A DNA stretch of 26,552 nucleotides from a virus. A model generated the notes under the pieces. The model searched no databases, was not told the origin of the DNA, and worked only from the letters and a program-made list of their open reading frames with translations. This document shows, in pieces, positions 1-8,340 of the stretch. The first letter of the stretch is position 1. Each line of letters opens with the position of its first letter. The position numbers and the translations under genes are program-made. The stretch spans positions 1 to 26,552 of IMG/VR virus record IMGVR_UViG_3300025769_000698. The stretch is one strand, 5' to 3'.

Positions 1-1198
1 AGATTTAGGTACTGCATTGGGCAATAATAATTCCATAAGCGTAGGCACTTATTCGGATTATACGTTAGATAATAATTGCACCACGTTAAGACTACAAGGT
101 GTTTTAGACTACACGCCAAGTGATGAGATTGAAAGCGTACAAGTTTATGTAATTATGTTTAGACCTACTGCGATTGGGTTATATTCCACATTGGGAGCTT
201 ACAACGATAACGGATTATTGTTTGAGGGTAAAAACAATTTTGACTTAACGATTAATCGTAATTTTTTAGCTAATGACTATATTTTAATCAAGGCAGAAAC
301 GAAGTTAAAAAGTGGGTATTCTTTTCCTATTAGTGGTGGTAGTATTGCAGTAAATTATATGCGAATTAGTCACGACGGAATAACACAAAGCGATGCGCTA
401 TGTTGGGCAGATTACGCAGGTAATGGCAATCAATACGAGTTCCTTAAAAAGTTTCTTATCCAATTTAACTGCGTGTTAGCCGTTGAGGGAGATAAAGCTT
501 ATATTGAGCTACAAGATGAGGGAACAGAACCAGTAGGAAGCAGTCCAGCATCACTACCAAGTATAGCAGTTGAGCAGTATAATTTAGATGATATAGTGTT
601 AGATGAAACGGTAACGGACATAGAGTACTTACAAGGCGATTTAGTTCATTTAAACCAAGCAATAGACAACAACGAATACGTTGAGGAAACCGAGTTCTTA
701 CCATACCAAAAGGTAGGCAGCTATTTGTATGAGTTAAACTCTTTCAACAATAGTTTAGTTGAAGTATACGAGGGTGGTTTCAATACCTTATTCGATTACA
801 TAGATTATTCAAGTGTAGACTTTACGCTTTCGGGATTAACTTATTCCACTACTTGGGAGGGTTATATTTCTTCGAGATTTGGTTATTTTAGCGAGGTGTA
901 CGATGAGCAATATGGTGCGGTAGATTATATCAATATTGACACTACAACGACAAGCGTAACACCTTTAATAAACTGGAGTAGACCAGTTTGGTTTTCAAGA
1001 ACTTGGAAGACTTTATTTATTAACACCCTAAACCAAAAGAAGAACAACAAGATAATTGAGGTAACATTTAAAGATGAGTTAGGTACGATCGTAAGCAATA
1101 GGCGAGAGTACATTTACAAAGACCAAGTTTACAAGATTGTAGAATGGTCTTATGATATTATTAAACGATTAGTGAAAGCTAAATTAATTATGAAGTAA
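1..1198 (+). CDS. Tail-associated protein, 5'-truncated by window start
   Basis: The frame is open from base 2, before the first TTG at 17, so the gene almost certainly starts outside the window. At least 398 residues are visible. The composition is beta-rich with many Thr, Ser, Tyr and Asn and no membrane segment, as in tail or baseplate proteins. I recognise no enzyme motif. Its stop overlaps the tape-measure start by one base (TAATG), so the two are probably translationally coupled. Position next to the tape measure supports a tail role such as distal tail, hub or adhesin-base component. That role is inferred from context only, and no homologue is identified with confidence. Confidence 0.7.
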   Translation, partial: DLGTALGNNNSISVGTYSDYTLDNNCTTLRLQGVLDYTPSDEIESVQVYVIMFRPTAIGLYSTLGAYNDNGLLFEGKNNFDLTINRNFLANDYILIKAETKLKSGYSFPISGGSIAVNYMRISHDGITQSDALCWADYAGNGNQYEFLKKFLIQFNCVLAVEGDKAYIELQDEGTEPVGSSPASLPSIAVEQYNLDDIVLDETVTDIEYLQGDLVHLNQAIDNNEYVEETEFLPYQKVGSYLYELNSFNNSLVEVYEGGFNTLFDYIDYSSVDFTLSGLTYSTTWEGYISSRFGYFSEVYDEQYGAVDYINIDTTTTSVTPLINWSRPVWFSRTWKTLFINTLNQKKNNKIIEVTFKDELGTIVSNRREYIYKDQVYKIVEWSYDIIKRLVKAKLIMK

Positions 1199-4100
1199 TG
1201 GCGGAAAAAGTAATAATAGACATTGAATTAAAGGGATTAGCCGATGCAAAAAAAGGTCTTGATGATTTGACCAAAAAGCAAGTTGAGCAAAAAGAAAAAA
1301 TAACCGAAACATCTGCCGAAATTAAGGCTTATGAAAAAGAGTTGGCAGCACTACGCAAAGAGCAGCAGACAACTGGACAAACAACTGCTGAACAAGCAAA
1401 AAAAGAACAAGAGTTAAAGCAAAATATTGAGCAAACTAAAATCTCGCTACAAGCGCAAAAAGATGAATTAAGTAAAATTAACTCGGAACGTAGGGTAGCA
1501 GTTAGAGATTTAAACAATTATAAAACTGCTCAAGATGCTAATTTGGGAAGCAATGAGCGGATGAAAGCGCAACTTGCTATCTTAACAAAACAGTACAACT
1601 CATTAAGCCAAGAAGAACGACAAAATACTGCCGCTGGTAAAGAAATGGGTAAAAACATTTTAGACTTGACAAACAAGTTAAAACAAAATGAATCAGCAGT
1701 AGGAGATAATAGAAGAAACGTAGGTAATTATGTAGGCGCATTAAACAATTTAAAAACCAGCATCTTAAACGTAGCTGGTGCATTTGGTGTATTTTTTGGT
1801 GCTGCTCAAATAGGTAGAGCAATCAAGGATTCGGTTAAAATTATTAATAACTTTGAAACGAGTCTAACAAATTTAGGCAACGTATTAGGAACGACTCGTG
1901 AGGGCATTCCAGAATTAATTAAACAAGCGCAAGAACTTGGTGCTACAAGTGCCTTTAGTGCAAGTCAAGTAGTGGAGTTGCAAGAGTCTTATGCTCGTTT
2001 AGGTTTTAGTCAGCAACAGATTATTGACTTAACTCCAGGAACTATCAATGGTGCTATTGCATTAAGAGCATCTGCGGATGAAACTGCAAATTTAGTCGGT
2101 GCGGTGGTTAACTCGTTTGATGAATTAGCTGCAACAGATGCTACTATGATTATTGACCAAATGACTGCGGCTACTCAAAACTCGGCATTAAACTTTGAGA
2201 AATTAAATAGCGCCCTTCCTAACGTAGCTGGTGCTGCCAATGCTGCTGGTGTTTCATTTAATCAAACAGTTGCGTTATTGGGTAAGTTATCCGATGCAGG
2301 TATAGATGCGAGTAAGTCTGGAACTGCTTTAAAAAACATCTTTATAACCGCTGCTAAAGAGGGTAAAACATACGACCAAATATTAGAAGATATTGCAACA
2401 AGTGGCGATAAGTTAACTGGAGCGGTGGACAAAGTTGGTAAAATTTCAGCCGTAAGTGCAACAGTTTTAGCCAACTCAATCGAAAAGACTGGCGAGTTAA
2501 ATGAAAAGATTTTAGCATCCGCAGGTACATCGGAAAAAGTAGCTGAAGAATCGCTTAAAACAGTTGAAGGTCAATTATCAATGTTATCGTCTGCATGGGA
2601 AGGTTTTATTTTATCCATAGACAATGGTAATGGAGTAATAAGCACGTTGATTAAAGGTGTGTTAATTTTCTTGCAAAAAACGTTAGGTCTAATGACTAAC
2701 AACGGCAAAGAGATTTTAACTGGTATCACTTTAATTACTGGTGCAATAGCACTGTATAATGCGCAATTAATTTTAGCAACTGCAACCACAATCAAAAATA
2801 CTATTATAAGCCAGAAAAAAGCAGCGGTTGACTTGTTAGTGGCTGCGCGTATGGGCGCAGCAAGTTTAGCAGCAGCTGCTTATTCGACAATAATGGGAGT
2901 GCTAACTGGCTCAATTAGTTTAGCGGAAGCAGCGGCTATTGCATTTAAAGCTACATTAGATGTTTTGAGTGGTGGTCTTACTTTGGTAATTACTGCTATT
3001 GGCGCAGCAGTAGCGGGTTTGATAGTTTTAATTAATAGAACTGATAAACTAACGGCAGCACAACAAGCGTTAATTGATGTACAAAATGATGCGGAAAAAT
3101 CCTTTGTAAAAGAAAGGCTTGAGATTGATAGACTGACCAAAATAATTGAAAGCGAAACGACATCAAGAGAGAAAAAGTTAGCAGCTATTGAGCGCTTAAA
3201 TGAGATTATGCCAGAGGGTTTGGCTCATATTACAGAGGAAGATATAGCAACTGGAAAACTAACTGAAAAAATAGAATTATTAAGTCAAGCAAAACTTAAC
3301 CAATACAAATTAGATGCGTTGCGAAACAAACAAGCGGAAGTTGCCGAAGAATTACTTGATTCAGAAAATTCTTCAGTACAAGACAATATTAAATGGTATG
3401 ATTATGCAATAGCATCAATCACAAGTTTTGGTAACGCACAAGTAGCAATGATTAAAACAACTCAAAAAGGTGTTGAAAGAAGACAAGAAAATATATCATC
3501 CTTAACAGAAGAACAACAAGCATTGCTCGAAAGCGAAGAAGCTACTATTGCTGAAATGGAAGCAATTTTAAATAACACCGAAGCCAAAGAGGATGCAGCA
3601 AATGCAACTAAACAACTTACTGAAGCAGAAATTAAAGAATTAGAAAAAAAGAAAAAAAAGCAAGAGGAAGATGAAGCAAAGCGAATTGCTGCGATTGAAA
3701 AAATTATACGAACAGAACAAGAAGAACTTGAATTTAAAAAAGATAAGCTACTTGAAGAATTAAAAATAGAAGAAGATAGAACAAATTTAACGGCAGCAGA
3801 AAAAGCAGCGCAGAAGTCCATTATTGATCAATACAACAAAGACGTTGAAAAATTAGAAGCAGATAGGATTAAAAAAATAGAAGATGCAAAAATTAAGGCT
3901 ATTGAAGAAGAAGAAAAACAAAGAAAAGAAGCGTTAGAAAATGAGATAGCAGAATTAGAATACAAAAAATTTAGAGAATTAGAACAAGCAAATTTAACTG
4001 CTGAACAAAAACTGGCAATCGAAAGAAAATTTCAACAACAAAAAGCGCAGTTAGAATTAGAGTCTTTAAACAATCAAGCTACAATGATTAAGGCACAATT

Positions 4101-5007
4101 AGACGGATTAACTGCTGATGCTGGTGGCGGTCTTATTGAGCCATTAACTCCAGAAGAAGAAACAACTCTCAAAAAGCAACTTAATGAGATAAATGCCGAA
4201 ATGCAAGAACTCCAAAGTACCATTCAAGGCAATGAGGATGAAGGAATTAAGGGTCTTAACTTACTTAATGGATTGGGGTTAGATGAGGCAGGTATGGAAA
4301 AATTGAACTTTTCAATAGACACTATTAAATCGTCTATTTCAAGTATAGGTAACTTGATGGCTTCAATAACGGAGCGAAATAAAAAAGTAATTCAAGAGCA
4401 AGTAGAGGCAGGTGTAATAAGTCAAGAACAAGCAGACAAAAAAATAGAAGCCATAGAGCGTAAAGCTTTTAAAAGGCAAAAAGCAATACAAATAGCAACT
4501 GCAACGGCAAACGCTGCCCAAGGGGTATTAGCTGCACTTGCACAAACTACTGACCCAACACCTACACAAAGTTTAAGAGTAGCTAACGCTGCAATGATAG
4601 GTATACTTGGTGCTATTCAAGTGGCAACGGTAGCAGCGCAAAAGTTTCAAGATGGTGGACTTATTCAAGGCGCAAGTCATTCACAAGGCGGAGTGCCTTT
4701 TACTGTTGCTGGTCGTGGTGGATTTGAGGCAGAGGGTGGCGAGTATATCGTTAAGAAAAGCACAGTAGACAACTACGGAGTTGATTTTATGAACGCTTTA
4801 AATAATATGAAAGTGCCGAAGATGTTTGCAGAGGGCGGATATGTAGCACCTACACCAGTAGGAACGATAAGCGATGAAGTGAGCAGAGGCGTGAGCGAGT
4901 TAGTTAGCGTAACGGAAAACAGACAACTGCAAGTAATTAACGTGGAGCAAGATTTTACTAAACTACAAACAAAGGTTTCAAATGTTGAACAAGCAAGGAC
5001 ATATTAA
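1198..5007 (+). CDS. Tail tape measure protein (TP901 family type)
   Basis: This 1269-residue protein sets tail length and is threaded through the tail tube. Residues 1-170 form a charged heptad-like coiled coil. Residues about 215-400 match the conserved TP901-type core, with ASAFSASQVVELQESYARLG, NALNFEKLN-like and GTALKNIF-type motifs. Hydrophobic segments lie at about 480-610, then a long Glu/Lys coiled coil at about 780-970. The C-terminus has the Gly-rich FxDGG and EGGEYIVKK elements common in tape measures. At roughly 1.5 angstrom per residue, a known rule of thumb, the tail would be near 190 nm, which suggests a siphovirus. It is the longest gene here. It overlaps the preceding gene by 1 base and the next by 26. 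Confidence 0.93.
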   Translation: MAEKVIIDIELKGLADAKKGLDDLTKKQVEQKEKITETSAEIKAYEKELAALRKEQQTTGQTTAEQAKKEQELKQNIEQTKISLQAQKDELSKINSERRVAVRDLNNYKTAQDANLGSNERMKAQLAILTKQYNSLSQEERQNTAAGKEMGKNILDLTNKLKQNESAVGDNRRNVGNYVGALNNLKTSILNVAGAFGVFFGAAQIGRAIKDSVKIINNFETSLTNLGNVLGTTREGIPELIKQAQELGATSAFSASQVVELQESYARLGFSQQQIIDLTPGTINGAIALRASADETANLVGAVVNSFDELAATDATMIIDQMTAATQNSALNFEKLNSALPNVAGAANAAGVSFNQTVALLGKLSDAGIDASKSGTALKNIFITAAKEGKTYDQILEDIATSGDKLTGAVDKVGKISAVSATVLANSIEKTGELNEKILASAGTSEKVAEESLKTVEGQLSMLSSAWEGFILSIDNGNGVISTLIKGVLIFLQKTLGLMTNNGKEILTGITLITGAIALYNAQLILATATTIKNTIISQKKAAVDLLVAARMGAASLAAAAYSTIMGVLTGSISLAEAAAIAFKATLDVLSGGLTLVITAIGAAVAGLIVLINRTDKLTAAQQALIDVQNDAEKSFVKERLEIDRLTKIIESETTSREKKLAAIERLNEIMPEGLAHITEEDIATGKLTEKIELLSQAKLNQYKLDALRNKQAEVAEELLDSENSSVQDNIKWYDYAIASITSFGNAQVAMIKTTQKGVERRQENISSLTEEQQALLESEEATIAEMEAILNNTEAKEDAANATKQLTEAEIKELEKKKKKQEEDEAKRIAAIEKIIRTEQEELEFKKDKLLEELKIEEDRTNLTAAEKAAQKSIIDQYNKDVEKLEADRIKKIEDAKIKAIEEEEKQRKEALENEIAELEYKKFRELEQANLTAEQKLAIERKFQQQKAQLELESLNNQATMIKAQLDGLTADAGGGLIEPLTPEEETTLKKQLNEINAEMQELQSTIQGNEDEGIKGLNLLNGLGLDEAGMEKLNFSIDTIKSSISSIGNLMASITERNKKVIQEQVEAGVISQEQADKKIEAIERKAFKRQKAIQIATATANAAQGVLAALAQTTDPTPTQSLRVANAAMIGILGAIQVATVAAQKFQDGGLIQGASHSQGGVPFTVAGRGGFEAEGGEYIVKKSTVDNYGVDFMNALNNMKVPKMFAEGGYVAPTPVGTISDEVSRGVSELVSVTENRQLQVINVEQDFTKLQTKVSNVEQARTY

Positions 5008-5185
5008 CGAAGCGTTAGATTTAGCCGATAAGGGGTTATATCACAAAGACAGAATTAAGGAAGTGATTAAGGCTGATTTTTATAACCAAAATACCGGGAG
5101 AATTAGCGTAATGGAGTTGAGGAATAAGCTATCCCGGAAGTATGGTGTATCGCTGCAAACTATTTACAACATCACGAATAGATAA
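4982..5185 (+). CDS. Small helix-turn-helix-like protein overlapping tape measure end
   Basis: This is a 67-residue ORF whose ATG lies 26 bases inside the tape-measure gene in another frame. The C-terminal half, about residues 41-66, reads as a helix-turn-helix: RISVMELRNKL, then SRKYGVS, then LQTIYNI. That pattern is typical of small DNA-binding or resolvase-like HTH segments. The N-terminus is helical and basic. Its place between tail and head genes would suit a small regulator or a packaging accessory protein, but nothing in the sequence decides this. A 41-base AT-rich gap follows before the protease. The overlap with an upstream gene and the good HTH pattern support a real gene. The function is not known. 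Confidence 0.6.
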   Translation: MLNKQGHINEALDLADKGLYHKDRIKEVIKADFYNQNTGRISVMELRNKLSRKYGVSLQTIYNITNR

Positions 5186-5211
5186 TTTACAAAAATTATA
5201 ATTATAACGTA

Positions 5212-5221
5212 GTAAATTTAC
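5212..5221. promoter_or_regulatory. Perfect 10-bp palindrome GTAAATTTAC before the protease
   Basis: A perfect palindrome lies 5 bases before the protease ATG. It contains TAAATTTA, one base from the Bacteroidota -7 box TAnnTTTG. No clear TTG box lies at the expected distance upstream, and the distance to the ATG would leave almost no leader. It may be a weak promoter element or an operator for the preceding HTH protein, but the support is weak. Confidence 0.22.
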
Positions 5222-5226
5222 GAGAT

Positions 5227-6321
5227 ATGAAAGTAACACCCTTTTTAAACATAAAGAAAACCGACAATGTCGCAGATATTGAGATATTTGGCGATATAGG
5301 GTATAACGTTTGGGCAGATACTTACGATGAGTATAAAGCCAATACAAGCGAACAGAAAGCAGAGGAGATAAAAGCTTTGCAGAATTTAGGTGTTGATACT
5401 ATCAATGTAACTTTAGAAAGTTTAGGCGGAGATGTTAGTCACGCTTTAGCTATTTATTCCCTTTTAAAGAATAGCGGTGCAACAATTAACACCTATTATA
5501 GAGGTGTAAACGCTTCGGCTTCCACTATTATAGGAAGCGCAGCTACCAACGTAAAAAACATTTATATGGACAATACTGGGTTATTCCTTGTCCATAAGGT
5601 TATGAGTTACGTTGAGGGCAATGAAAATGATATGCAAGATATGATTAACGACCTTGAGAAATGGCAAGGTGCAATCAATCAAGCATATTTGAACTTGGGA
5701 GTAGAAAAAGAAGTGATTGACGAGTTAATGGAACGCAATGGCGGACATGGCGAATATCTAAACTTTAAGGAAGCGAAAAAATACGGATTTGTAGGCAAAG
5801 AGTGGGAAACTAAAAAAGTGGCTAACTACTCAAGAGATACATTCGTAAATAAAGACTTATTAGTACCTAATTTTATAAATCAAAAAGAAGAAAAAATGGA
5901 AGAAACAACACCAGTTGTGACTGAAGAAAAAACTTTGCTTCAAAAGATTTGGAATAAGATTTCTAACGAAAGCGAAACTCCAAGTGTAGAGACCGAAGTG
6001 GACAACGAAGTTACACCAGAAGAACAAACGGCTATTGTAGATGAGGTAATGCAGATACTTGAGCCAAGATTAGTAGCTTTAGAAGAAGCTATGGCTGAAT
6101 TAATGCCTAAAGAAGAAGAAGAAGAAGATGCAGAAGATCAGCCAATGGAAGAGGAAGTAGAAGACAAAAAAGAAAACTTGAGCGAGGTTATCAAGAATGA
6201 AATCGCTGAAGCTTTCAAGAATTTCGTTGAGCCTACTCCAACAAAATCAAACAAGACAAATTCGGTAAATGAGCCGACTTGGAAACAACATTTAAATAAC
6301 TTTCAAAATTTCATTAAATAA
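5227..6321 (+). CDS. ClpP-like (S14) prohead protease with C-terminal scaffold-like region
   Basis: This 364-residue protein has two parts. Residues about 15-200 resemble phage ClpP-type prohead proteases. They contain SLGGDV (65-70), the likely nucleophile Ser97 in GVNASAST, the likely catalytic His123 in LVHK, and an acidic residue near 182 in EAKKYGFVG. These match the Ser-His-Asp/Glu layout of the family. Residues about 220-340 are highly acidic, low in complexity and probably coiled, as expected of a scaffold that is cleaved during capsid maturation. The stop overlaps the capsid ATG (TAATG). The enzyme is expected to act inside the prohead on scaffold and capsid precursor. Confidence 0.88.
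   Translation: MKVTPFLNIKKTDNVADIEIFGDIGYNVWADTYDEYKANTSEQKAEEIKALQNLGVDTINVTLESLGGDVSHALAIYSLLKNSGATINTYYRGVNASASTIIGSAATNVKNIYMDNTGLFLVHKVMSYVEGNENDMQDMINDLEKWQGAINQAYLNLGVEKEVIDELMERNGGHGEYLNFKEAKKYGFVGKEWETKKVANYSRDTFVNKDLLVPNFINQKEEKMEETTPVVTEEKTLLQKIWNKISNESETPSVETEVDNEVTPEEQTAIVDEVMQILEPRLVALEEAMAELMPKEEEEEDAEDQPMEEEVEDKKENLSEVIKNEIAEAFKNFVEPTPTKSNKTNSVNEPTWKQHLNNFQNFIK
5896..6321 (+). other. Possible nested in-frame scaffold ORF
   Basis: An in-frame ATG at 5896 follows the purine-rich run AAAAAGAAGAAAAA and begins exactly where the acidic scaffold-like half of the protease ORF starts (Met224 of 364). Translation from here would give a 141-residue scaffold lacking the protease. This resembles the lambda C/Nu3 arrangement, where a scaffold is made from an internal start. 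Use of this start is inference. Confidence 0.3.
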
Positions 6322-7496
6322 TGGCAACACCAACAATTTCACCAAACACTTATGCTGGTAAGGATTTAGAAGGCATAATAGCGCAGTCGGTCTTAAGAGG
6401 AAGAACGATTGAAAACGGATTAATTTCAGTACATACTGATATTGACTCAAGAGCCGTAGTAAAGACTATGGCTAACACAATAACTGTTCAAGATTCAGTA
6501 GCAGCTTTCAATAGCGCAGGGTCTTTAACTTTGGGCGAGAAATACCTTGATCCAAAGAAATTTATGGAAGCAGTTGAATTTGACTACCAATCATTAAATG
6601 GCACTTGGTATGCAAGTCAGCAGCCAAGAGGTCGTGGTGGCGATTTCGTTCCTCCAGCAACTATCGAAGAAGCTTTGATTGAGCAACAAGCTTTGATTCG
6701 TTCTAAGTTCATTGACGCTTCTATCTGGAGAGGTAGTGTAGCTGCTGGTCAATTATCTAAAATTACAGTATCTGCTTCTTCTAACGTAGTAACTGGTTTG
6801 ATTCCTTTAATGGAAGCTGGTTCAGATGTAAGCAAATTAGATTCTGATAAAGTTGCGGTAACGGCTTTTACTAAAGCATCTCCAGCAGTTTTAACAGTAG
6901 CTTCCACATCTGACTTGCAGACTGGCGACGTAGTTACTTTCTCTTCTATGGTAGGTTCTTCTGGAACTGATTGGAGTGGTTTAGATGGTGCTTCTTATGC
7001 TATCACAGTATTGAGCTTAACTACTTTCTCTATTGCTTTAGATACAAGTGCATTTACTGGAACTTTTACAAGTGGTAACATCAACTACATTAACTCTTCT
7101 AACGCTTTAGCAGTATTGACAAGCGTATACAACGGATTGAGCGAGTCAGTAGAAGATGATCCAGATTTCTACATTTTTGGAAACAAAGGTTTGGGTAAAG
7201 CTTACTCTTTGGCTCAAGCAGCAGCAGCTAACGGAGCAGGATCTTACTACATTGGTGCAAAAGAATTGGATTTCTTGGGTAATCGTTTGGCTATTTTGCC
7301 TTTCGTATCTGCAAATACAATCGTAGCAGCTAACGTAAGCAATCTACACTTTGGAACTGCATTGGATGCAGAGTGGAATAACGTATCTATCTTGCCACAG
7401 TACGAAGTAACTGGCGACAGAACAGTACGTTACAGATGTGATTACGCTTTTGATGTTAACTACACAAATGGCGAGGACATCGTTTTATTCCGATAG
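6321..7496 (+). CDS. Major capsid protein (HK97-fold candidate) with inserted beta domain
   Basis: This 391-residue protein lies directly after the protease/scaffold gene, the classic place for the major head protein. The N-terminal 180 residues include an E-loop-like stretch (about 90-115, YASQQPRGRGGDFVPP) and a helix with EEALIEQQALIRSKF, which resembles a spine helix. Residues about 260-391 resume the head-protein pattern and end in the strand-rich RYRCDYAFDVNY region. Between them, residues about 182-256 form a Thr/Ser/Val-rich small beta-barrel-like domain with LQTGDVVTFSS and TTFSIALDTSAF. That pattern recurs in surface-exposed phage domains. An intrinsic terminator follows, as expected for a highly expressed gene. 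The fold assignment rests on context and pattern. Confidence 0.88.
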   Translation: MATPTISPNTYAGKDLEGIIAQSVLRGRTIENGLISVHTDIDSRAVVKTMANTITVQDSVAAFNSAGSLTLGEKYLDPKKFMEAVEFDYQSLNGTWYASQQPRGRGGDFVPPATIEEALIEQQALIRSKFIDASIWRGSVAAGQLSKITVSASSNVVTGLIPLMEAGSDVSKLDSDKVAVTAFTKASPAVLTVASTSDLQTGDVVTFSSMVGSSGTDWSGLDGASYAITVLSLTTFSIALDTSAFTGTFTSGNINYINSSNALAVLTSVYNGLSESVEDDPDFYIFGNKGLGKAYSLAQAAAANGAGSYYIGAKELDFLGNRLAILPFVSANTIVAANVSNLHFGTALDAEWNNVSILPQYEVTGDRTVRYRCDYAFDVNYTNGEDIVLFR

Positions 7497-7510
7497 TATT
7501 AATTAATTAT

Positions 7511-7534
7511 GGGAGTGTTAATTCACTCCCTTTT
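7511..7534 (+). terminator. Intrinsic terminator after the capsid gene
   Basis: A perfect 7-bp stem, GGGAGTG at 7511-7517 and CACTCCC at 7524-7530, has a 6-base loop TTAATT and is followed by TTTT. It lies 14 bases after the capsid stop and before the tail-tube-like gene. It may be a partial terminator or an mRNA 3'-end stabiliser that raises capsid mRNA relative to downstream genes. Confidence 0.75.
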
Positions 7535-7558
7535 AACAACAAAAAAAAATAATATAAA

Positions 7559-8131
7559 ATGGCAGCAAATTTAAGTTTAGCAGCAGGTACAGGGGCAAAC
7601 TGCCCAAGAACGGCAGGAGTCAAAGAACTCTATACCATTCCAGTTGCAGATATTTTAAGCATCACATTAGGAAGTAGTCACGACATTACAAATATCGTGT
7701 TTGCAACGGCAGGTACTGGTTTTGGTAAAATCAATTTCAAGCGTGGAGAATGTGAAGTAACTGAAGCAATGGAAAGAAGTAACCAAGTAGAAGTGAACTT
7801 TGCAGTAGCTAACCCAACAAAAGAACAACGTAAAGAAATACAAGCAATCAAAGACTCTTGTGAGCAGTATATGGTAGCTCGTTTGTACGATGGTGACAGA
7901 TTGTTATTTATTGGTTACGATGAGGAGTTTGGAGATGAGGCATTCGCAGCGTTTATGTCAGCTGAATCTACAAGTGGTAGAGCGAAAGCAGACGATAACT
8001 TATTCTCATTTACTATGATGGCAGAGCAAGGCGAGTTCTTGCGTGTATTGAGCGGTATTAGTGGAGCATCTACTCCAGCTACAACTCCAGCGGAAATCGT
8101 AGCAGAATTAGTAGCAGCAACATCTGTATAA
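7559..8131 (+). CDS. Tail-tube-like major structural protein
   Basis: This 190-residue protein opens with a Gly/Ala-rich arm and PRTAGVKELYTIPVADI. Beta-strand-rich segments follow, with NQVEVNFAVANP, LLFIGYDEEFGDEAF and a final LFSFTMMAEQGEF strand. The order of a helix-free N-terminus, alternating strands and a late paired strand with a Phe/Thr pattern is like tail tube or major tail proteins of Bacteroidota phages. The last about 20 residues are an Ala/Thr/Pro-rich tail. It has its own A-rich leader after the capsid terminator. Its stop overlaps the next ATG (TAATG). A capsid decoration or head-completion protein is the main alternative. Confidence 0.6.
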   Translation: MAANLSLAAGTGANCPRTAGVKELYTIPVADILSITLGSSHDITNIVFATAGTGFGKINFKRGECEVTEAMERSNQVEVNFAVANPTKEQRKEIQAIKDSCEQYMVARLYDGDRLLFIGYDEEFGDEAFAAFMSAESTSGRAKADDNLFSFTMMAEQGEFLRVLSGISGASTPATTPAEIVAELVAATSV

Positions 8132-8340
8132 TGTGGGTTTACAAGAAGAAGTATAAAGGGCAAAAAATTGGTGTTAGGGGTTTTGGTATCCTTGACACCA
8201 ACACCCTTTCAGCGGAGTTAATTTACAAGTATAGCTTGTTACCACAATTTACCAAACTGATTAGATTCATTGAACGTGCAGAAGAAAATAAAAAACCATC
8301 CAAGAAAAAGTCATCAAAGCAGCTTCCAAGTAACGAATAA
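8131..8340 (+). CDS. Small basic protein of unknown function before portal
   Basis: This 69-residue ORF is coupled by TAATG to the tail-tube-like gene. It has a short basic N-terminus, a predicted helix with TLSAELIYKYSLLPQFTKLIRFIERAEE, given here only as positions 27-50, and a Lys/Ser-rich tail. I recognise no family. Its last 71 bases overlap the portal frame. An inverted repeat (TTGGTGT at 8168-8174 and ACACCAA at 8195-8201) lies inside the gene. Small ORFs in this position may be tail-assembly or connector accessory proteins, which is inference only. Confidence 0.6.
   Translation: MWVYKKKYKGQKIGVRGFGILDTNTLSAELIYKYSLLPQFTKLIRFIERAEENKKPSKKKSSKQLPSNE

Noticed and set aside
3462-3821. Long open frame on the minus strand inside the tape measure
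   Set aside because: It is rich in Ser, Phe and Cys, as expected when Glu/Lys-rich coiled-coil codons are read backwards, and lies wholly within a strong + strand gene. All other minus frames show the same shadow composition.
3600-4060. Internal repeats in the tape measure coiled coil
   Set aside because: Glu/Lys/Ala heptad-type low complexity explains them. No exact repeated unit was found.
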